Notes: a model not told the origin generated them from the sequence alone. DNA of 64,000 nucleotides from Gammaproteobacteria bacterium (GCA_030949385.1 JAUZSP010000010.1:1-64000); one strand, 5' to 3'. Counted from the first letter of the stretch, positions 15,928 to 26,223 are shown. Made by a program: numbers and translations.

Positions 15928-16596
15928 GCATTCCAGTGATTACCATTGATGGCCCGAGTGGTTCGGGTAAGGGTAGCATTGCTCAGCGAGTGGCCACGGC
16001 GTTGGGCTTTCATCTGTTGGACAGCGGGGCGTTGTATCGCCTCACGGCGTTGGCGGCGAGTAAAAAAGGCGTTTCGATGCAGGCGGAAGCAGAGTTGGCG
16101 ACGTTGGCCGAAGAATTGGACGTGCAGTTTGTGGCGCAAGCTGAGGGTGAAGCGCAGGTGCTGCTGGCGGGTGAAGAGGTCAGCTTGGCGATTCGTGAAG
16201 AGCAGTGCGGCATGAACGCCTCTAAAATTGCGGCTTTGCCGTCGGTGCGAGCGGCGTTATTGCAGCGCCAACGTGATTTTTGCCAAGCGCCAGGGCTGGT
16301 GGCCGATGGGCGTGATATGGGTAGCGTGGTCTTTCCCGAGGCGGTTTTAAAAGTTTTTTTTAACCGCTTCGGCAAAAGAACGCGCCAGTCGGCGTTTTTT
16401 ACAGTTGAAGGCGCGGGGAATTGATGTTAGTTTGCGCGGCTTGGTAAAGGACATTGAGGAGCGCGATGCGCGGGACATCAACCGCAGCGTTGCCCCTCTG
16501 AGACCCGCCGACGACGCTGTTTTGCTCGACTCCACCTCCATGTCCATTGACGCGGTGGAAGCAAGAGTGTTGTCTTTGGTGGCGTCCATAAGCTAA
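15924..16596 (+). CDS. cmk: Cytidylate kinase, frameshifted at a T8 run
   Basis: (d)CMP kinase: the N-terminal P-loop [28 protein letters not shown] and [19 protein letters not shown] are clear. At the T8 run 16354-16361 the frame shifts. The first frame ends as non-homologous sequence at 16424, while the proper C-terminal part ([20 protein letters not shown], then [15 protein letters not shown]) continues in the next frame to 16596. Removing one T gives [18 protein letters not shown] and a 223-residue enzyme (E. coli 227). Because Cmk is core metabolism, sequencing error or transcriptional slippage is more likely than loss. Confidence 0.9.
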
Positions 16597-16706
16597 TTGC
16601 AACGAAAGGGTCGGAGTACCGGTTTCGTTATTTTTCATAACCGTACGGCTTGATAAGGATGTTGTGCAAGTCTGTATTGCTCGTTTAACTCAAGGTTACT
16701 ATCTAA

Positions 16707-18377
16707 ATGTCTGAATGTTTTGCGGATCTCTTCGAAGAAAGCTTAGCCACAACCCAAATGAAACCGGGTTCCATCCTCATGGGCACCGTGGTCGAAATCA
16801 ATCAAGATTTTGTCATGGTCAGTGCAGGTCTAAAATCAGAGGGTGTGATTCCTCTGAACCAATTCTTCAATGAAAAAGGTGAATTGGAAGTTGCGGTTGG
16901 TGATGAGGTGGAAGTGGCGCTGGATTCCGTCGAAGACGGTTTTGGTGAAACTCGTCTCTCGCGTGAAAAAGCCAAACGTGCGCGTGCTTGGACGGTGCTG
17001 GAAGAGGCGCAAGAGTCTGACGAAATCATCAAAGGCATGATCACCGGTAAAGTCAAAGGCGGCTTCACCGTTGAGATCAACGACATCCGTGCGTTCTTGC
17101 CTGGTTCCTTGGTTGATGTGCGTCCCGTGCGTGACACCGCGTACTTGGAAGGCAAAGAGCTGGACTTTAAAGTCATCAAATTGGATCGTCGTCGCAACAA
17201 CGTGGTGGTTTCACGTCGTGCAGTGGTGGAATCTGAGTTCAGCCAAGAGCGTGAAGAGCTGCTGAAAAACTTGCAAGAAGGTCAAGACGTTAAAGGCATC
17301 GTCAAGAACCTCACCGATTACGGTGCGTTCTTGGATCTGGGCGGCATCGACGGTCTGTTGCACATCACCGACATGGCTTGGAAACGGGTCAAACATCCTT
17401 CCGAAGTGGTTGAAGTCGGTGATGAAGTCATGGTTAAAGTGCTCAAGTTCGACCGCGAGCGCAACCGTGTTTCTCTTGGTCTGAAACAGCTGGGCGAAGA
17501 TCCTTGGGTCGAAATCAGCCGTCGTTACCCTGTGGGCAGCCGCCTGTTCGGTAAGGTCACCAACATCGCCGATTACGGTTGTTTTGTTGAGATCGAAGAG
17601 GGTGTTGAAGGTTTGGTTCACGTTTCCGAAATGGATTGGACCAACCGCAACGTCAATCCTTCTAAGGTTGTGCAGTTGGGTGATGAGTCTGAAGTGGTCA
17701 TTCTGGACATCGACGAAGAGCGTCGTCGCATCTCCTTGGGGATGAAGCAGTGTCAGTCCAACCCTTGGGACGATTTTGCAGTGAACAACAGCAAAGGCGA
17801 CCGTGTTGCCGGTAAGATCAAATCCATCACCGATTTTGGTATCTTCATCGGTCTGGAAGGCGGCATCGACGGCTTGATCCATCTCTCTGATCTTTCTTGG
17901 AGCGAAACCGGCGAAGAAGCCGTACACAACTTCAAGAAAGGCGACGAGATCGAAGCGGTTGTGTTGTCCGTTGATCCTGAGCGTGAGCGCATCTCCTTGG
18001 GTGTTAAACAGTTGGACAAAGACCCCTTCGCTAACTTCGTGGCCGATAACCCCAAACGCAGCATTGTGACCGGTAAGGTTCTTTCTGTTGATGCTAAGGG
18101 TGCGATCATTGATCTGGGCGACGGCGTGGAAGGCATGTTGCGTTCTACTGAACTCTCTCGTGACCGTGTTGAAGATGCGCGCAGCATTTTGAACGAAGGT
18201 GACGACGTGGAAGCCAAGTTCATCGGCATCGACCGCAAAAACCGCGTCATCAGCCTCTCTATCAAAGCGAAAGAGAGCGATGAAGAAGCGGAAGTGTTGC
18301 AGGATTACAGCAACACCGCTCCTGCGGGCAGCACCACTTTGGGCGACATTCTCAAAGAGCAGATGAGCAAGAAATAA
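16707..18377 (+). CDS. rpsA: 30S ribosomal protein S1
   Basis: A 556-residue protein (E. coli 557) made of six S1 RNA-binding repeats. It starts with the domain around [18 protein letters not shown]; repeats such as [26 protein letters not shown] and [30 protein letters not shown] follow. S1 recruits mRNA to the 30S subunit. The 110-base cmk-rpsA gap has only a weak AAGG about 15 bases before the ATG; rpsA often lacks a strong SD and is autoregulated through leader structure. Confidence 0.98.
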   Translation: MSECFADLFEESLATTQMKPGSILMGTVVEINQDFVMVSAGLKSEGVIPLNQFFNEKGELEVAVGDEVEVALDSVEDGFGETRLSREKAKRARAWTVLEEAQESDEIIKGMITGKVKGGFTVEINDIRAFLPGSLVDVRPVRDTAYLEGKELDFKVIKLDRRRNNVVVSRRAVVESEFSQEREELLKNLQEGQDVKGIVKNLTDYGAFLDLGGIDGLLHITDMAWKRVKHPSEVVEVGDEVMVKVLKFDRERNRVSLGLKQLGEDPWVEISRRYPVGSRLFGKVTNIADYGCFVEIEEGVEGLVHVSEMDWTNRNVNPSKVVQLGDESEVVILDIDEERRRISLGMKQCQSNPWDDFAVNNSKGDRVAGKIKSITDFGIFIGLEGGIDGLIHLSDLSWSETGEEAVHNFKKGDEIEAVVLSVDPERERISLGVKQLDKDPFANFVADNPKRSIVTGKVLSVDAKGAIIDLGDGVEGMLRSTELSRDRVEDARSILNEGDDVEAKFIGIDRKNRVISLSIKAKESDEEAEVLQDYSNTAPAGSTTLGDILKEQMSKK

Positions 18378-18458
18378 ACCTCTGCTCAACAGTGAGAGGC
18401 GGATATCGCCTTTCATCTGATTTTATAGGGTTAAGCAGTTGTTTCTATTAACCTTATC

Positions 18459-18494
18459 AACGAAAGCCGCCCTTGTTTAAGGGCGGCTTTCGTT
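18459..18494 (+). terminator. 16-bp perfect hairpin after rpsA
   Basis: AACGAAAGCCGCCCTT (18459-18474), GTTT loop, AAGGGCGGCTTTCGTT (18479-18494). The perfect 16-bp stem is a likely terminator or RNase-blocking structure between rpsA and ihfB, although only a short T-rich end follows. The A-rich left arm and T-rich right arm could serve either strand. Confidence 0.65.
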
Positions 18495-18535
18495 GTATGG
18501 TTTGTCGTGCCGTTTATGATTTTTAGGAAAAAAGC

Positions 18536-18823
18536 ATGACGAAGTCTGAATTGATCGAAATACTCTCTAGAAAACAGAGCCATCTGGCACAAAAGGACGT
18601 TGAGCTGGCGGTGAAAAGCTTGCTTGAGAAAATGAGTCAAGCACTTGCTGGCGGAGATCGCATCGAGGTGCGCGGCTTTGGCAGTTTTTGCCTGCACTTT
18701 AGGCCGCCACGTTCGGGGCGAAACCCAAAAACAGGTGAATCGGTGCTGCTCGATGGCAAATACGTGCCGCATTTTAAGCCCGGAAAAGAGCTGCGCGAGC
18801 GGGTCAATAACGGCGCTAAATAG
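18536..18823 (+). CDS. ihfB: Integration host factor subunit beta
   Basis: A 95-residue DNA-bending protein of the HU/IHF family (E. coli IhfB 94). It has [10 protein letters not shown] at the N terminus, [10 protein letters not shown] at the beta-arm base, the DNA-intercalating arm region [13 protein letters not shown], and the C-terminal [12 protein letters not shown]. The RNPKTGE arm and rpsA neighbourhood distinguish the beta from the alpha subunit. It acts with IhfA in recombination, replication and transcription. Confidence 0.97.
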   Translation: MTKSELIEILSRKQSHLAQKDVELAVKSLLEKMSQALAGGDRIEVRGFGSFCLHFRPPRSGRNPKTGESVLLDGKYVPHFKPGKELRERVNNGAK

Positions 18824-18834
18824 GATTGATCTCA

Positions 18835-19098
18835 ATGTTACGTCTGTTGTGGATTTTGGTGGTGATGGCGCTGCTGGCTTTGGTGGCGGTGTTTGCTTAT
18901 TTTAACGCCACCCCCGTTGAGCTGAGTTACCTCTCTGGTGAGGTGAGTATGCCACTCTCTCTGATTGTGGCGGTGGCCTTTGCCCTCGGGTGCATCTTCT
19001 GTTATTTCCTCTATCTGCCGTTTTTCTTCGGTCAAAAAGCAGAGATCCGCCGCCTTCAGCGTTTGGATCGAAAAACGCTTGAGCGTAAAAAAGTCTAA
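18835..19098 (+). CDS. lapA: LapA-family inner-membrane protein
   Basis: An 87-residue protein with two hydrophobic helices (about residues 3-20 and 41-62) and a basic, charged C terminus (GQKAEIRRLQRLDRKTLE), matching the LapA/YciS family. In E. coli LapA works with LapB to regulate LPS synthesis through LpxC turnover. I chose ATG 18835; a TTG at 18826 is in frame. In many relatives lapB separates lapA from pyrF, but here pyrF follows directly. Confidence 0.85.
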   Translation: MLRLLWILVVMALLALVAVFAYFNATPVELSYLSGEVSMPLSLIVAVAFALGCIFCYFLYLPFFFGQKAEIRRLQRLDRKTLERKKV

Positions 19099-19127
19099 TT
19101 CCTACCTTTAAAACAGAACCCTGAAAG

Positions 19128-19841
19128 ATGAATCTGCCTGAAAAAACCCCGCGCGTTATTGTTGCTCTTGATTACCCCCGTGCTGAATCTGCGCTGGCGT
19201 TTGTGGCCAAGTTAGAACCGAAACTGTGCCGTCTGAAAGTGGGTAAGGAGTTGTTTACCCGCGCAGGACCCAAGCTGGTTTCACAGTTGGTGGGTCAGGG
19301 TTACGACGTTTTTCTTGATCTAAAGTACCATGATATTCCCAATACCACCGCCGCTGCCTGTCGTGTGGCCGCTGATCTGGGGGTCTGGATGATGAACGTG
19401 CATGCCTTGGGTGGTTCACGCATGATGCTGGCGGCTCAAGAGGCGTTGGATAAAAGCAGTGGCCAAACGCCGCTTCTGATCGCAGTGACCATTCTCACCA
19501 GTATGCAGCAGCATGATTTACAGGAGTTGGGCATCAGTGATGCACCTGCCGAAATGGTACGGCGTTTGGCGGGGCTGGCTCAGCAGAGCGGCTTGGATGG
19601 GGTGGTCTGTTCGGCACAAGAGGCGAGTGTGTTGCGTCAGCAGTGTGGGGAGGGCTTCTCTCTGACCACCCCAGGGATTCGTCCAGCGGGTGCGGATGTC
19701 GGGGATCAAAAACGGGTGATGACGCCCGCAGAGGCGTTGCAAGCGGGCAGTGATTATTTGGTGATTGGGCGACCGATTACGCAGGCGGCTGATCCTTGTC
19801 AGGCCTTGCTGGATGTTAATGAGTCGATTGAGGTGATTTAG
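19128..19841 (+). CDS. pyrF: Orotidine 5'-phosphate decarboxylase
   Basis: A 237-residue class I OMP decarboxylase, the last step of UMP synthesis (E. coli 245). The catalytic DxKxxD tetrad segment is visible as [25 protein letters not shown] at the N terminus and the phosphate-gripping [20 protein letters not shown] near the C terminus are canonical. It converges with proS across a short palindromic repeat. Confidence 0.97.
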   Translation: MNLPEKTPRVIVALDYPRAESALAFVAKLEPKLCRLKVGKELFTRAGPKLVSQLVGQGYDVFLDLKYHDIPNTTAAACRVAADLGVWMMNVHALGGSRMMLAAQEALDKSSGQTPLLIAVTILTSMQQHDLQELGISDAPAEMVRRLAGLAQQSGLDGVVCSAQEASVLRQQCGEGFSLTTPGIRPAGADVGDQKRVMTPAEALQAGSDYLVIGRPITQAADPCQALLDVNESIEVI

Positions 19842-19857
19842 GTGTGAGAGGACGAAA

Positions 19858-19882
19858 GGGCGGAACATTTTCCGCCCCTACC
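19858..19882. repeat. Short hairpin related to family B
   Basis: GGGCGGAA (19858-19865), CATT loop, TTCCGCCC (19870-19877), then CTACC. It equals the right half of the MITE-like family B (GGGCGGAA...TTCCGCCCCTAC). It lies between convergent pyrF and proS and could act as a bidirectional terminator. Confidence 0.6.
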
Positions 19883-19893
19883 GTGCGGGGGAT

Positions 19894-21603
19894 TTACAAC
19901 TTTTGCTGTAAAAACTCAATCACGTTGGCCAAATCAATGTCTTGGCTTTTTTCATCGGAACGACCTCGGTACTCCAGTTTGCCCTCTTTCAAGCCGCGAT
20001 CACTGATGACGATGCGGTGCGGAATGCCGATCAGCTCCATGTCGGCAAACATGAAACCCGGACGGGCTTGGCGGTCATCCAACAGCACCTCAATGCCCGC
20101 TGCTTGCAGTTGCTGGTAGAGTTTGTCGGCTTCGGCTTTCAGCCCTTCTGATTTGTGCATGTTGATTGGTACCAGAGCGACCTGAAACGGGGCGATGGCG
20201 TGTGGCCAAAGAATGCCGTTGTCGTCGTGGTTCTGCTCGATGGCGGCAGCCACCACGCGGGAAACGCCGATGCCGTAACAGCCCATGCTCATGACCTGCG
20301 GTTTGCCTCTTTCATCCAATACCTTGGCTTCCAGTGCGGTGCTGTATTTGTCACCCAGCTGGAAGATGTGGCCTACCTCAATGCCGCGCACAATCTCCAG
20401 TTTGCCCTGTCCGTCGGGGCTGGCATCACCGGCTTGTACGTTACGCAGATCGGCAGCGCTGGCTTCGGGCAGATCTCGTTGCCAGTTCACCCCAGTGAGA
20501 TGTTGGCCGTCTTGATTGGCGCCACAGACAAAATCGGCCACGTTCAAGGCGCTGTGATCGGCAATCACGGGGATCTCTAGGCCACGAGGGCCGATGGAGC
20601 CGGGCGCACACCCGGCAGCGTCTTGCACCGCCGCTTCGCTGGCAAATTCAAAGGGTTCGGCCACTTGCGGTAGTTTTTCTGCTTTGATTTCGTTCAGCTC
20701 GTGATCGCCACGCAGCACCAGCGCCACCACGGGAGCCTCTTCCTCTGCACCCACCACCAGCAAGGTTTTTAGGCAGTGAGCGGCAGGCACCTTGAGGAAC
20801 TGGCTTAGCTCTTCGATGCTGTGTTGGTTGGGGGTTTCGACGGTGCTGAGTTTGGCGCTGGCCGCAGGGCGAGGTTCGGTGGGGGGCAAGGCTTCGGCTT
20901 TCTCTACGTTGGCGGCGTAGTCGCTGCTGTCAGAGACGGCGATGGCGTCTTCACCGCTGTCGGCCAGCACATGGAACTCGTGGGAGGCGTTGCCGCCGAT
21001 GCTGCCGGTGTCCGCTTGCACTGGGCGGAAGTTCAGCCCCAGCCGAGTGAAAATACGCTGGTAGGCAGAAAACATATCGTCGTAGGTCTGTTGCAGTGAT
21101 TCTTGAGTCAGATGAAACGAGTACGCGTCTTTCATTAGAAATTCACGGGCGCGCATCACCCCAAAACGGGGGCGGATTTCATCGCGGAATTTGCTCTGAA
21201 TCTGGAAAAAATTGATCGGCAGTTGTTTGTAGCTTTTCAACTCGCGGCGCGCCAGATCGGTGATGATCTCTTCGTGAGTGGGGCCAAAGCAAAAATCGCG
21301 CTGGTGACGGTCTTTAAAGCGCAAAAGTTCAGGGCCATATTGCTGCCAGCGTTCCGACTCTTGCCACAGCTCTGCCGGTTGCACGGCGGGCATCAGCAAT
21401 TCGATGGAGCCTGCCGCTTCCATCTCTTCGCGCACGATGCGCTCCACTTTGCGCAGTACGCGCAGCCCCAGGGGCAACCAAGTATAGAGACCAGAGGCGA
21501 GACGGCGGATTAATCCGGCGCGCAGCATCAGTTGGTGGCTGCTGATTTCGGCATCAGCAGGGGTCTCTTTGAAGGTGGAGATATGAAATTGGGATACGCG
21601 CAT
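19894..21603 (-). CDS. proS: Prolyl-tRNA synthetase
   Basis: A 569-residue class II synthetase of the bacterial type (E. coli 572). Class II motifs appear: [24 protein letters not shown] (motif 1 area), [25 protein letters not shown] (motif 2) and [18 protein letters not shown] (motif 3). The large YbaK-like editing insertion lies between motifs 2 and 3, so misacylated Ala-tRNA would be cleared in cis. The start is ATG 21603; an upstream in-frame ATG at 21636 adds non-conserved residues. Confidence 0.97.
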   Translation of the reverse strand: MRVSQFHISTFKETPADAEISSHQLMLRAGLIRRLASGLYTWLPLGLRVLRKVERIVREEMEAAGSIELLMPAVQPAELWQESERWQQYGPELLRFKDRHQRDFCFGPTHEEIITDLARRELKSYKQLPINFFQIQSKFRDEIRPRFGVMRAREFLMKDAYSFHLTQESLQQTYDDMFSAYQRIFTRLGLNFRPVQADTGSIGGNASHEFHVLADSGEDAIAVSDSSDYAANVEKAEALPPTEPRPAASAKLSTVETPNQHSIEELSQFLKVPAAHCLKTLLVVGAEEEAPVVALVLRGDHELNEIKAEKLPQVAEPFEFASEAAVQDAAGCAPGSIGPRGLEIPVIADHSALNVADFVCGANQDGQHLTGVNWQRDLPEASAADLRNVQAGDASPDGQGKLEIVRGIEVGHIFQLGDKYSTALEAKVLDERGKPQVMSMGCYGIGVSRVVAAAIEQNHDDNGILWPHAIAPFQVALVPINMHKSEGLKAEADKLYQQLQAAGIEVLLDDRQARPGFMFADMELIGIPHRIVISDRGLKEGKLEYRGRSDEKSQDIDLANVIEFLQQKL

Positions 21604-21682
21604 GGTGATGGAATCGTCCGCTAAAAAAGCCGCCATTGTAGCAGTTATGGCGTTTTTTTCGTGGGCAAAAATGAAGCGGAGA

Positions 21683-22135
21683 TTATGGGCAGTGTTCTGC
21701 TATTTGCGCTCTGATTTTTTGAATTTTGGCGGCTTTCTGTTCCGCACCGAGAGCGATGATGCTGCCGTCAGGGGCTTTTTCGGAGATGTGTTGGCGGGTT
21801 TGCAACATGTTGATGTTTTGGCGCGATTTTTCGCAGAAGGCTTGACGTTGTTGCTGCTCTTTTTTCTCTTTGGCGCTGAAGGTTTGGGTGAGGTTTTTCA
21901 GCTCTCGTCGTTCAGCGAGGCCGTCGGTTTGCTGTCGCAGCGTGTCTTGTGCTTTGGTTGCGGCGCGGTAGTGGCGTTGGCTGATTTTTTCAGCGGGTCG
22001 TCCCAAGGGGGGGTGTTGGGTGTATTGGGTTACGCCTTGATCGTCAGCCCAGCGATAAACAGCGTTCTCTGCGCTGGCGCTGAGGGTGAACAGAAACAGC
22101 AGGCCGCCAAGCAGCCAGTGGGAAGGTGTGGGCAT
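21683..22135 (-). CDS. DUF4124 domain exported protein
   Basis: A 150-residue protein with a signal peptide ([22 protein letters not shown]) followed by the DUF4124 pattern [17 protein letters not shown]. The rest is a charged, coiled-coil-like region with [19 protein letters not shown] and a C-terminal cysteine. DUF4124 proteins are common periplasmic proteins of gammaproteobacteria with no established function. Confidence 0.8.
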   Translation of the reverse strand: MPTPSHWLLGGLLFLFTLSASAENAVYRWADDQGVTQYTQHPPLGRPAEKISQRHYRAATKAQDTLRQQTDGLAERRELKNLTQTFSAKEKKEQQQRQAFCEKSRQNINMLQTRQHISEKAPDGSIIALGAEQKAAKIQKIRAQIAEHCP

Positions 22136-22210
22136 CGCGTCGGTTCCTCATGCAGCACAGGTGGAGAGTGGGGTGACGCGATCCACTTTAGCAGAAAATC
22201 TTCCTTAGGT

Positions 22211-23413
22211 TTAGAGGGCTTTCATCGCTTCGTCGCTCCAGTGCAGTGAGAGCAGATAGAGCGAGGTGATCTCTGACCACTCTAAAGATTGAAACTGCAC
22301 TTGATCGCTGTTGCCCATCTCCAGATCAAGGGCGCATTGCAGTGCTTTGCCTTTGTCGCCTTTCAGATGCAGCAGCGCCTCTTGCAACTCTTGGGTTAAG
22401 GGCAAAGTGGCTAAGATCTCTTCCATCGGGCTGTTTAACATGGTATCTAAGGCGGAAAACAGGCCGACGGTGAAGTAGGCATCGGGGCCTTCCATGTCGG
22501 CCTGTTTGGCCAGCTCTTCGCAGGTACGAGCGCGCACCAGAGCGGTGGTCATCAGTTCTTGAGGGCTGTCGCCGACACCGGCCAGTACGATCAGTGTGAC
22601 CCATTTTTTAATGCTGTCGCGCCCCATAAAAATAACCGCTTCACGAATGGATTCGACTTCGCGGCGCAGGCCGGTGGAGGGTGAGTTCATAAAGCGTAAA
22701 ATTTTGGTGCTCAGGCCGATGTCCAGACTGATGAGCTGTTCCAATTCATCCACTTCCACGTCGGGGTTGTTGACCTTGGCCAAGAGCTGCAACAGGGTGA
22801 CGCGGTTGCTAGATAGGCTGCCTTGGCTGAGGGTTTTGGGTTTGCCCAGCAGCTGCCCCTGAAAATAGTCAAAAGGCAGCGTGGTGAGGTAGGTCAGTTC
22901 TTCGGGCGTTTCGATTTTGCTGGCAATCAAACGGCAGTCGCGGTCTTTGAGCGGTTCGATCTGCGCTTCGATCTCAGCATGAGAGAGGCCGTGGATGTCG
23001 ATTTTAATGATGTCGGCCAGATCCACCAAGGGGTCCAGATGAGGCTGATAGACAAAGTTATCCAGAGCGATGGGGTAGCCGGAGGCGGAGAGTTTGCGCA
23101 GTGAATCGGTCACCTCGGGATCACAGCCGATCTCTTTGGGCACCTCGATCACCGTCTGTTCGGGGGGGAAGCAGATCAGCTCGGGGTCGTCGATAAAGGT
23201 GCGGCTGAGATTGAAAAAAGCCAATTGATCCCCTACCGCTTGTTCCAAACCCATCTCCATAAATGTGTTGATCAGAACCTGTGAGGTGGCGCTGTCGTCG
23301 TTGTCACTGGCGTTGCTTTTGGCATCGGGGCTGTCGCGGTAGAGCAACTCGTAGGCGTAGAGGTTGAGTTTGTCATCAAAGATTGGTTGGCGGCCAATAA
23401 AAATTTTGTTCAT
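22211..23413 (-). CDS. EAL-HDOD signalling protein (degenerate EAL)
   Basis: A 400-residue two-domain protein of the YuxH/CdgJ type. The N-terminal EAL-like domain begins NKIFIGRQPIFDDKLNLYAYELLYR. Its signature residues are altered: ELL replaces EAL and LDNF replaces the DDFG-type metal loop. A C-terminal HDOD domain (about 200-400) contains LLAKVNNPDVEVDELEQLI and GRDSIKKWVTL. Homologues such as Vibrio CdgJ affect motility. The altered metal ligands suggest it does not hydrolyse c-di-GMP (inference). The start at ATG 23413 follows AAGGAA. Confidence 0.85.
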   Translation of the reverse strand: MNKIFIGRQPIFDDKLNLYAYELLYRDSPDAKSNASDNDDSATSQVLINTFMEMGLEQAVGDQLAFFNLSRTFIDDPELICFPPEQTVIEVPKEIGCDPEVTDSLRKLSASGYPIALDNFVYQPHLDPLVDLADIIKIDIHGLSHAEIEAQIEPLKDRDCRLIASKIETPEELTYLTTLPFDYFQGQLLGKPKTLSQGSLSSNRVTLLQLLAKVNNPDVEVDELEQLISLDIGLSTKILRFMNSPSTGLRREVESIREAVIFMGRDSIKKWVTLIVLAGVGDSPQELMTTALVRARTCEELAKQADMEGPDAYFTVGLFSALDTMLNSPMEEILATLPLTQELQEALLHLKGDKGKALQCALDLEMGNSDQVQFQSLEWSEITSLYLLSLHWSDEAMKAL

Positions 23414-23484
23414 TTTCAGTTCCTTGATTGGGGTCTGGATAAACGTAGGCATAGGCAGTGCCAGAAACTACACCGTTAGTAGGA

Positions 23485-23513
23485 TTGCCAAATTCCCCGC
23501 TGTAACGTAATAT
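23485..23513 (+). promoter_or_regulatory. queD-folE2 sigma-70 promoter
   Basis: TTGCCA (23485-23490) and TAATAT (23508-23513) with the optimal 17-base spacing, 39 bases before the queD start. No preQ1 riboswitch was recognised in the short leader. Confidence 0.6.
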
Positions 23514-23552
23514 CCAACCCCTTTTGTCGGACACTCATTTAATCATCTTGTT

Positions 23553-23939
23553 ATGGCTGCTATTTACACCCTAAAAGTGCTGACGGAGTTCGCCTCCGCC
23601 CACACCCTTCGAGATTACCCAGGGGCGTGCAGTCGTCTGCACGGTCATAATTGGAAGGTTGAAACCGAAGTGCAGGCGCGTGCTTTGAACGCCGTTGGCA
23701 TGGCGGTGGATTTCAAAACCATTCGCCGAGCAGCGCATGAGATTGGTGAGCGTCTTGATCACTATTATCTGAACGAAATCGAGCCTTTTACCGAGATCAA
23801 CCCAACGGCTGAAAACATCGCGGCTTATTTTTATCGTGAACTTGCCAGCCAGTTGAACGACGATTCGGTTAAGGTCCATGCGGTCACCCTTTGGGAAACG
23901 GATCGCGCCTGCGTACGCTACAGCGAAGAGGAGGCTTAG
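23553..23939 (+). CDS. queD: 6-carboxytetrahydropterin synthase QueD
   Basis: A 128-residue T-fold enzyme. Zinc ligands H17, H30 and H32 and catalytic C26 are visible in [21 protein letters not shown]. QueD turns dihydroneopterin triphosphate into 6-carboxytetrahydropterin for queuosine. The following gene folE2 makes its substrate from GTP, which supports the queuosine reading over a biopterin role. Confidence 0.93.
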   Translation: MAAIYTLKVLTEFASAHTLRDYPGACSRLHGHNWKVETEVQARALNAVGMAVDFKTIRRAAHEIGERLDHYYLNEIEPFTEINPTAENIAAYFYRELASQLNDDSVKVHAVTLWETDRACVRYSEEEA

Positions 23940-23946
23940 TACTTTG

Positions 23947-24738
23947 GTGGCTAACTTCAATGAAATGCCCGATGTTCAAGGTCATGCGGATACCCGCGAG
24001 ATTGCCATTCAACGGGTGGGTATTAAAGACATTCGCCATCCGATTACGGTACACGACCGTTCTGGAGCGCAGCACACCGTTGCCACGGTGACGATGGCGG
24101 TGCATCTGCCGCATCATCTGAAAGGGACGCACATGTCCCGTTTTGTGCAGATTCTCAACGAGCAGGAATTTAATCTCTCGGTGGGGCATTTTCGCTCCAT
24201 GTTGGCGGACATGCGTCAGCGTTTGGAGTCGGAATCCGGTTATGTGGAGATGACCTTTCCTTTCTTTGTGCGTAAAAAAGCGCCGGTCACAGGCGTTGAG
24301 AGCGTGTTGGATTACGAAGTCACCTTTATGGGTGAAATTGACGGCGATCAGACGACGATCAACATTAAATTGGTTGCGCCGGTCACCAGCCTCTGCCCCT
24401 GTTCGAAAAAGATTTCCGACTACGGTGCGCACAATCAACGCTCCCACGTCACCATTAATGCTCGGATTGAGGGTGAATACTGGATTGAAGATCTGATTGA
24501 GTTGGCGGAGAAAGAGGCTTCGTGTGAGCTTTACAGCTTGCTCAAACGCCCTGATGAGAAGTACGTCACGGAAAAGGCGTACGATAACCCCAAATTTGTG
24601 GAAGATATGATTCGGGACATTGCCGCTCAGCTAAACAAAGAAGAGCGGATTCGCGCGTACTGTTTGGAAGTGGAAAACTTTGAAGCGATCCACAACCATT
24701 CAGCGTACGCCATGATTGAGTTGGATAAAGAGACCTAA
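23947..24738 (+). CDS. folE2: GTP cyclohydrolase FolE2 (type IB)
   Basis: About 263 residues of the FolE2 (COG1469) family, the GTP cyclohydrolase that works without a zinc requirement and feeds folate and queuosine pathways. Visible segments: [41 protein letters not shown] with the catalytic cysteine, and the C-terminal [17 protein letters not shown] at 23926-23934 could serve TTG 23944, GTG 23947 or ATG 23965; I use GTG. The 3' end overlaps convergent sthA by four bases. Confidence 0.93.
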   Translation: MANFNEMPDVQGHADTREIAIQRVGIKDIRHPITVHDRSGAQHTVATVTMAVHLPHHLKGTHMSRFVQILNEQEFNLSVGHFRSMLADMRQRLESESGYVEMTFPFFVRKKAPVTGVESVLDYEVTFMGEIDGDQTTINIKLVAPVTSLCPCSKKISDYGAHNQRSHVTINARIEGEYWIEDLIELAEKEASCELYSLLKRPDEKYVTEKAYDNPKFVEDMIRDIAAQLNKEERIRAYCLEVENFEAIHNHSAYAMIELDKET

Positions 24739-26201
24739 GCGGGTTCGACCTCTTTTTTAGCCTCGGATGGTGTGTCTGAGGTCTCTGGTTTTTTAAGCTC
24801 GCACTGGCGCGGATAGGTGGTGTTGAGTTGGTTGCTACAGGCCAGCGCCGCTGTTTTGTAACATTCGGCCAGCGTTGGGTAATTAAAAACGTGCTCCGCC
24901 AAATCATCGACGCTGCCGTCAAAATTCATCACCATTTGGCCGATGTGGATTAACTCACTGGCCAATTCACCCACAATGTGTACCCCCAGCAGTTTTCGAC
25001 TCTGGCAATCCACCAATACTTTTAGTAGGCCGTTATTGTCGCCAATAATTTGCCCGCGCGCCGTTTCTCGATAAAGCCCTTTGCCTGATACGTATTTAAT
25101 GCCCTGTTTGTCCAGTTGCGCCGTTGTTTGACCGACCCAAGCCACTTCGGGAATGGTGTAAATCGCCATCGGCAGGTGTTTGGCGGCTACTTTAGAGCTG
25201 GCATCACAGGCGTGAATGGCGGCAATGCGCCCTTGCTCCATGCCGGTGGCCGCCAGTGCCGGTGGACCGATTAGGTCGCCCACGGCGTAAATATGGGGAA
25301 GGTTGGTTTGGTACTGATCATTGACCTGCACCCAACCGTGAGGCTGGGCTTCGATACCTAAGTGTTCTAAACCAAGCCCATCACGGTTGGGGGTGCGCCC
25401 CAGCGCGTAGAGCAAGCAGTCGCTTTCCAAGCTGGTTTTATCACTCTCCACAATGACTTTGGTGCCGTCACAGCGGATGGTTTCAATCCGCTGCTGCATG
25501 TGAAAATTAATCCCCATATTGAGCATGGAGGATTTTAGGTTGGCGGAGATGTCGTTGCAGAGAAAGGCCAGAATTTGTGGGTGGCTGTCAATAATGGTGA
25601 CTTTGACCCCCAAGGAGGCGTAGATGGTGGCAAATTCGCAGGCGATCACGCCACCGCCCACCACGGTTAAAGTCTGTGGCAGGCGGCGCATGTGCAAAAT
25701 GGAGCTGGAATCGAGCACCCGTTCGTTATCAAAAGGGACGTTGTCGGGGCGGCGTGGACGGGAGCCGGTGGCGAGAATAATCTGATCTGCTTGCAGACGT
25801 TGCTCAGCGCCATGAGGGCGGCTGATCAGCAAGGTATGCGCATCTTCAAAACGAGCGCTGCCAGGGATTAGGGAGACGCCGTTGCGCAGCAGTTGGTTGA
25901 GGATGACCGACTCTTGTTTGTCGATAATCACGTCTTTTTTATCGACGGATTCACCTAAAAAGTTGTGTTGGCGCGGCATACTTTTGTAAATATCCCGCAT
26001 ACCGTGGCTGGTGCCCATGGTGCTGCTGTAGGCAATTTCGCGCAGGGATTTGCTCGGGATGGTACCGGTCTGTAGTCCGGCTCCGCCGATGCGCGCTTTG
26101 CGATCAATCAGACCCACACGTTTGCCGTATTTGGCCGCTTGAATGGCAGCACGTTGTCCCGCTGGGCCGGAACCGATCACCAAAATATCAAAATGACGCA
26201 T
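24735..26201 (-). CDS. sthA: Soluble pyridine nucleotide transhydrogenase (Si-specific)
   Basis: A 488-residue flavoprotein disulfide reductase-family enzyme. The FAD motif is [22 protein letters not shown]; the NAD-binding region is [21 protein letters not shown]. The second FAD motif is [22 protein letters not shown]. The redox CXXXXC is replaced ([14 protein letters not shown]), as expected for transhydrogenase rather than lipoamide dehydrogenase. SthA re-oxidises NADPH with NAD. The start at ATG 26201 follows AAGGAGAG. The C-terminal tail is Lys/Glu-rich and longer than in E. coli (466). Confidence 0.92.
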   Translation of the reverse strand: MRHFDILVIGSGPAGQRAAIQAAKYGKRVGLIDRKARIGGAGLQTGTIPSKSLREIAYSSTMGTSHGMRDIYKSMPRQHNFLGESVDKKDVIIDKQESVILNQLLRNGVSLIPGSARFEDAHTLLISRPHGAEQRLQADQIILATGSRPRRPDNVPFDNERVLDSSSILHMRRLPQTLTVVGGGVIACEFATIYASLGVKVTIIDSHPQILAFLCNDISANLKSSMLNMGINFHMQQRIETIRCDGTKVIVESDKTSLESDCLLYALGRTPNRDGLGLEHLGIEAQPHGWVQVNDQYQTNLPHIYAVGDLIGPPALAATGMEQGRIAAIHACDASSKVAAKHLPMAIYTIPEVAWVGQTTAQLDKQGIKYVSGKGLYRETARGQIIGDNNGLLKVLVDCQSRKLLGVHIVGELASELIHIGQMVMNFDGSVDDLAEHVFNYPTLAECYKTAALACSNQLNTTYPRQCELKKPETSDTPSEAKKEVEPA

Positions 26202-26223
26202 AACCTCTCCTTGTGAAATCACT

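Noticed and set aside
16340-16370. Programmed -1 ribosomal frameshift in cmk
   Set aside because: A -1 slip at the T8 run leads straight to TAA; the needed change is a one-base forward shift, which fits a lost or extra T rather than a -1 site.
17211-18416. Long minus-strand open frame opposite rpsA (about 400 codons)
   Set aside because: It is an antisense shadow of the strongly biased rpsA coding sequence, with no family resemblance and no ribosome-binding site.
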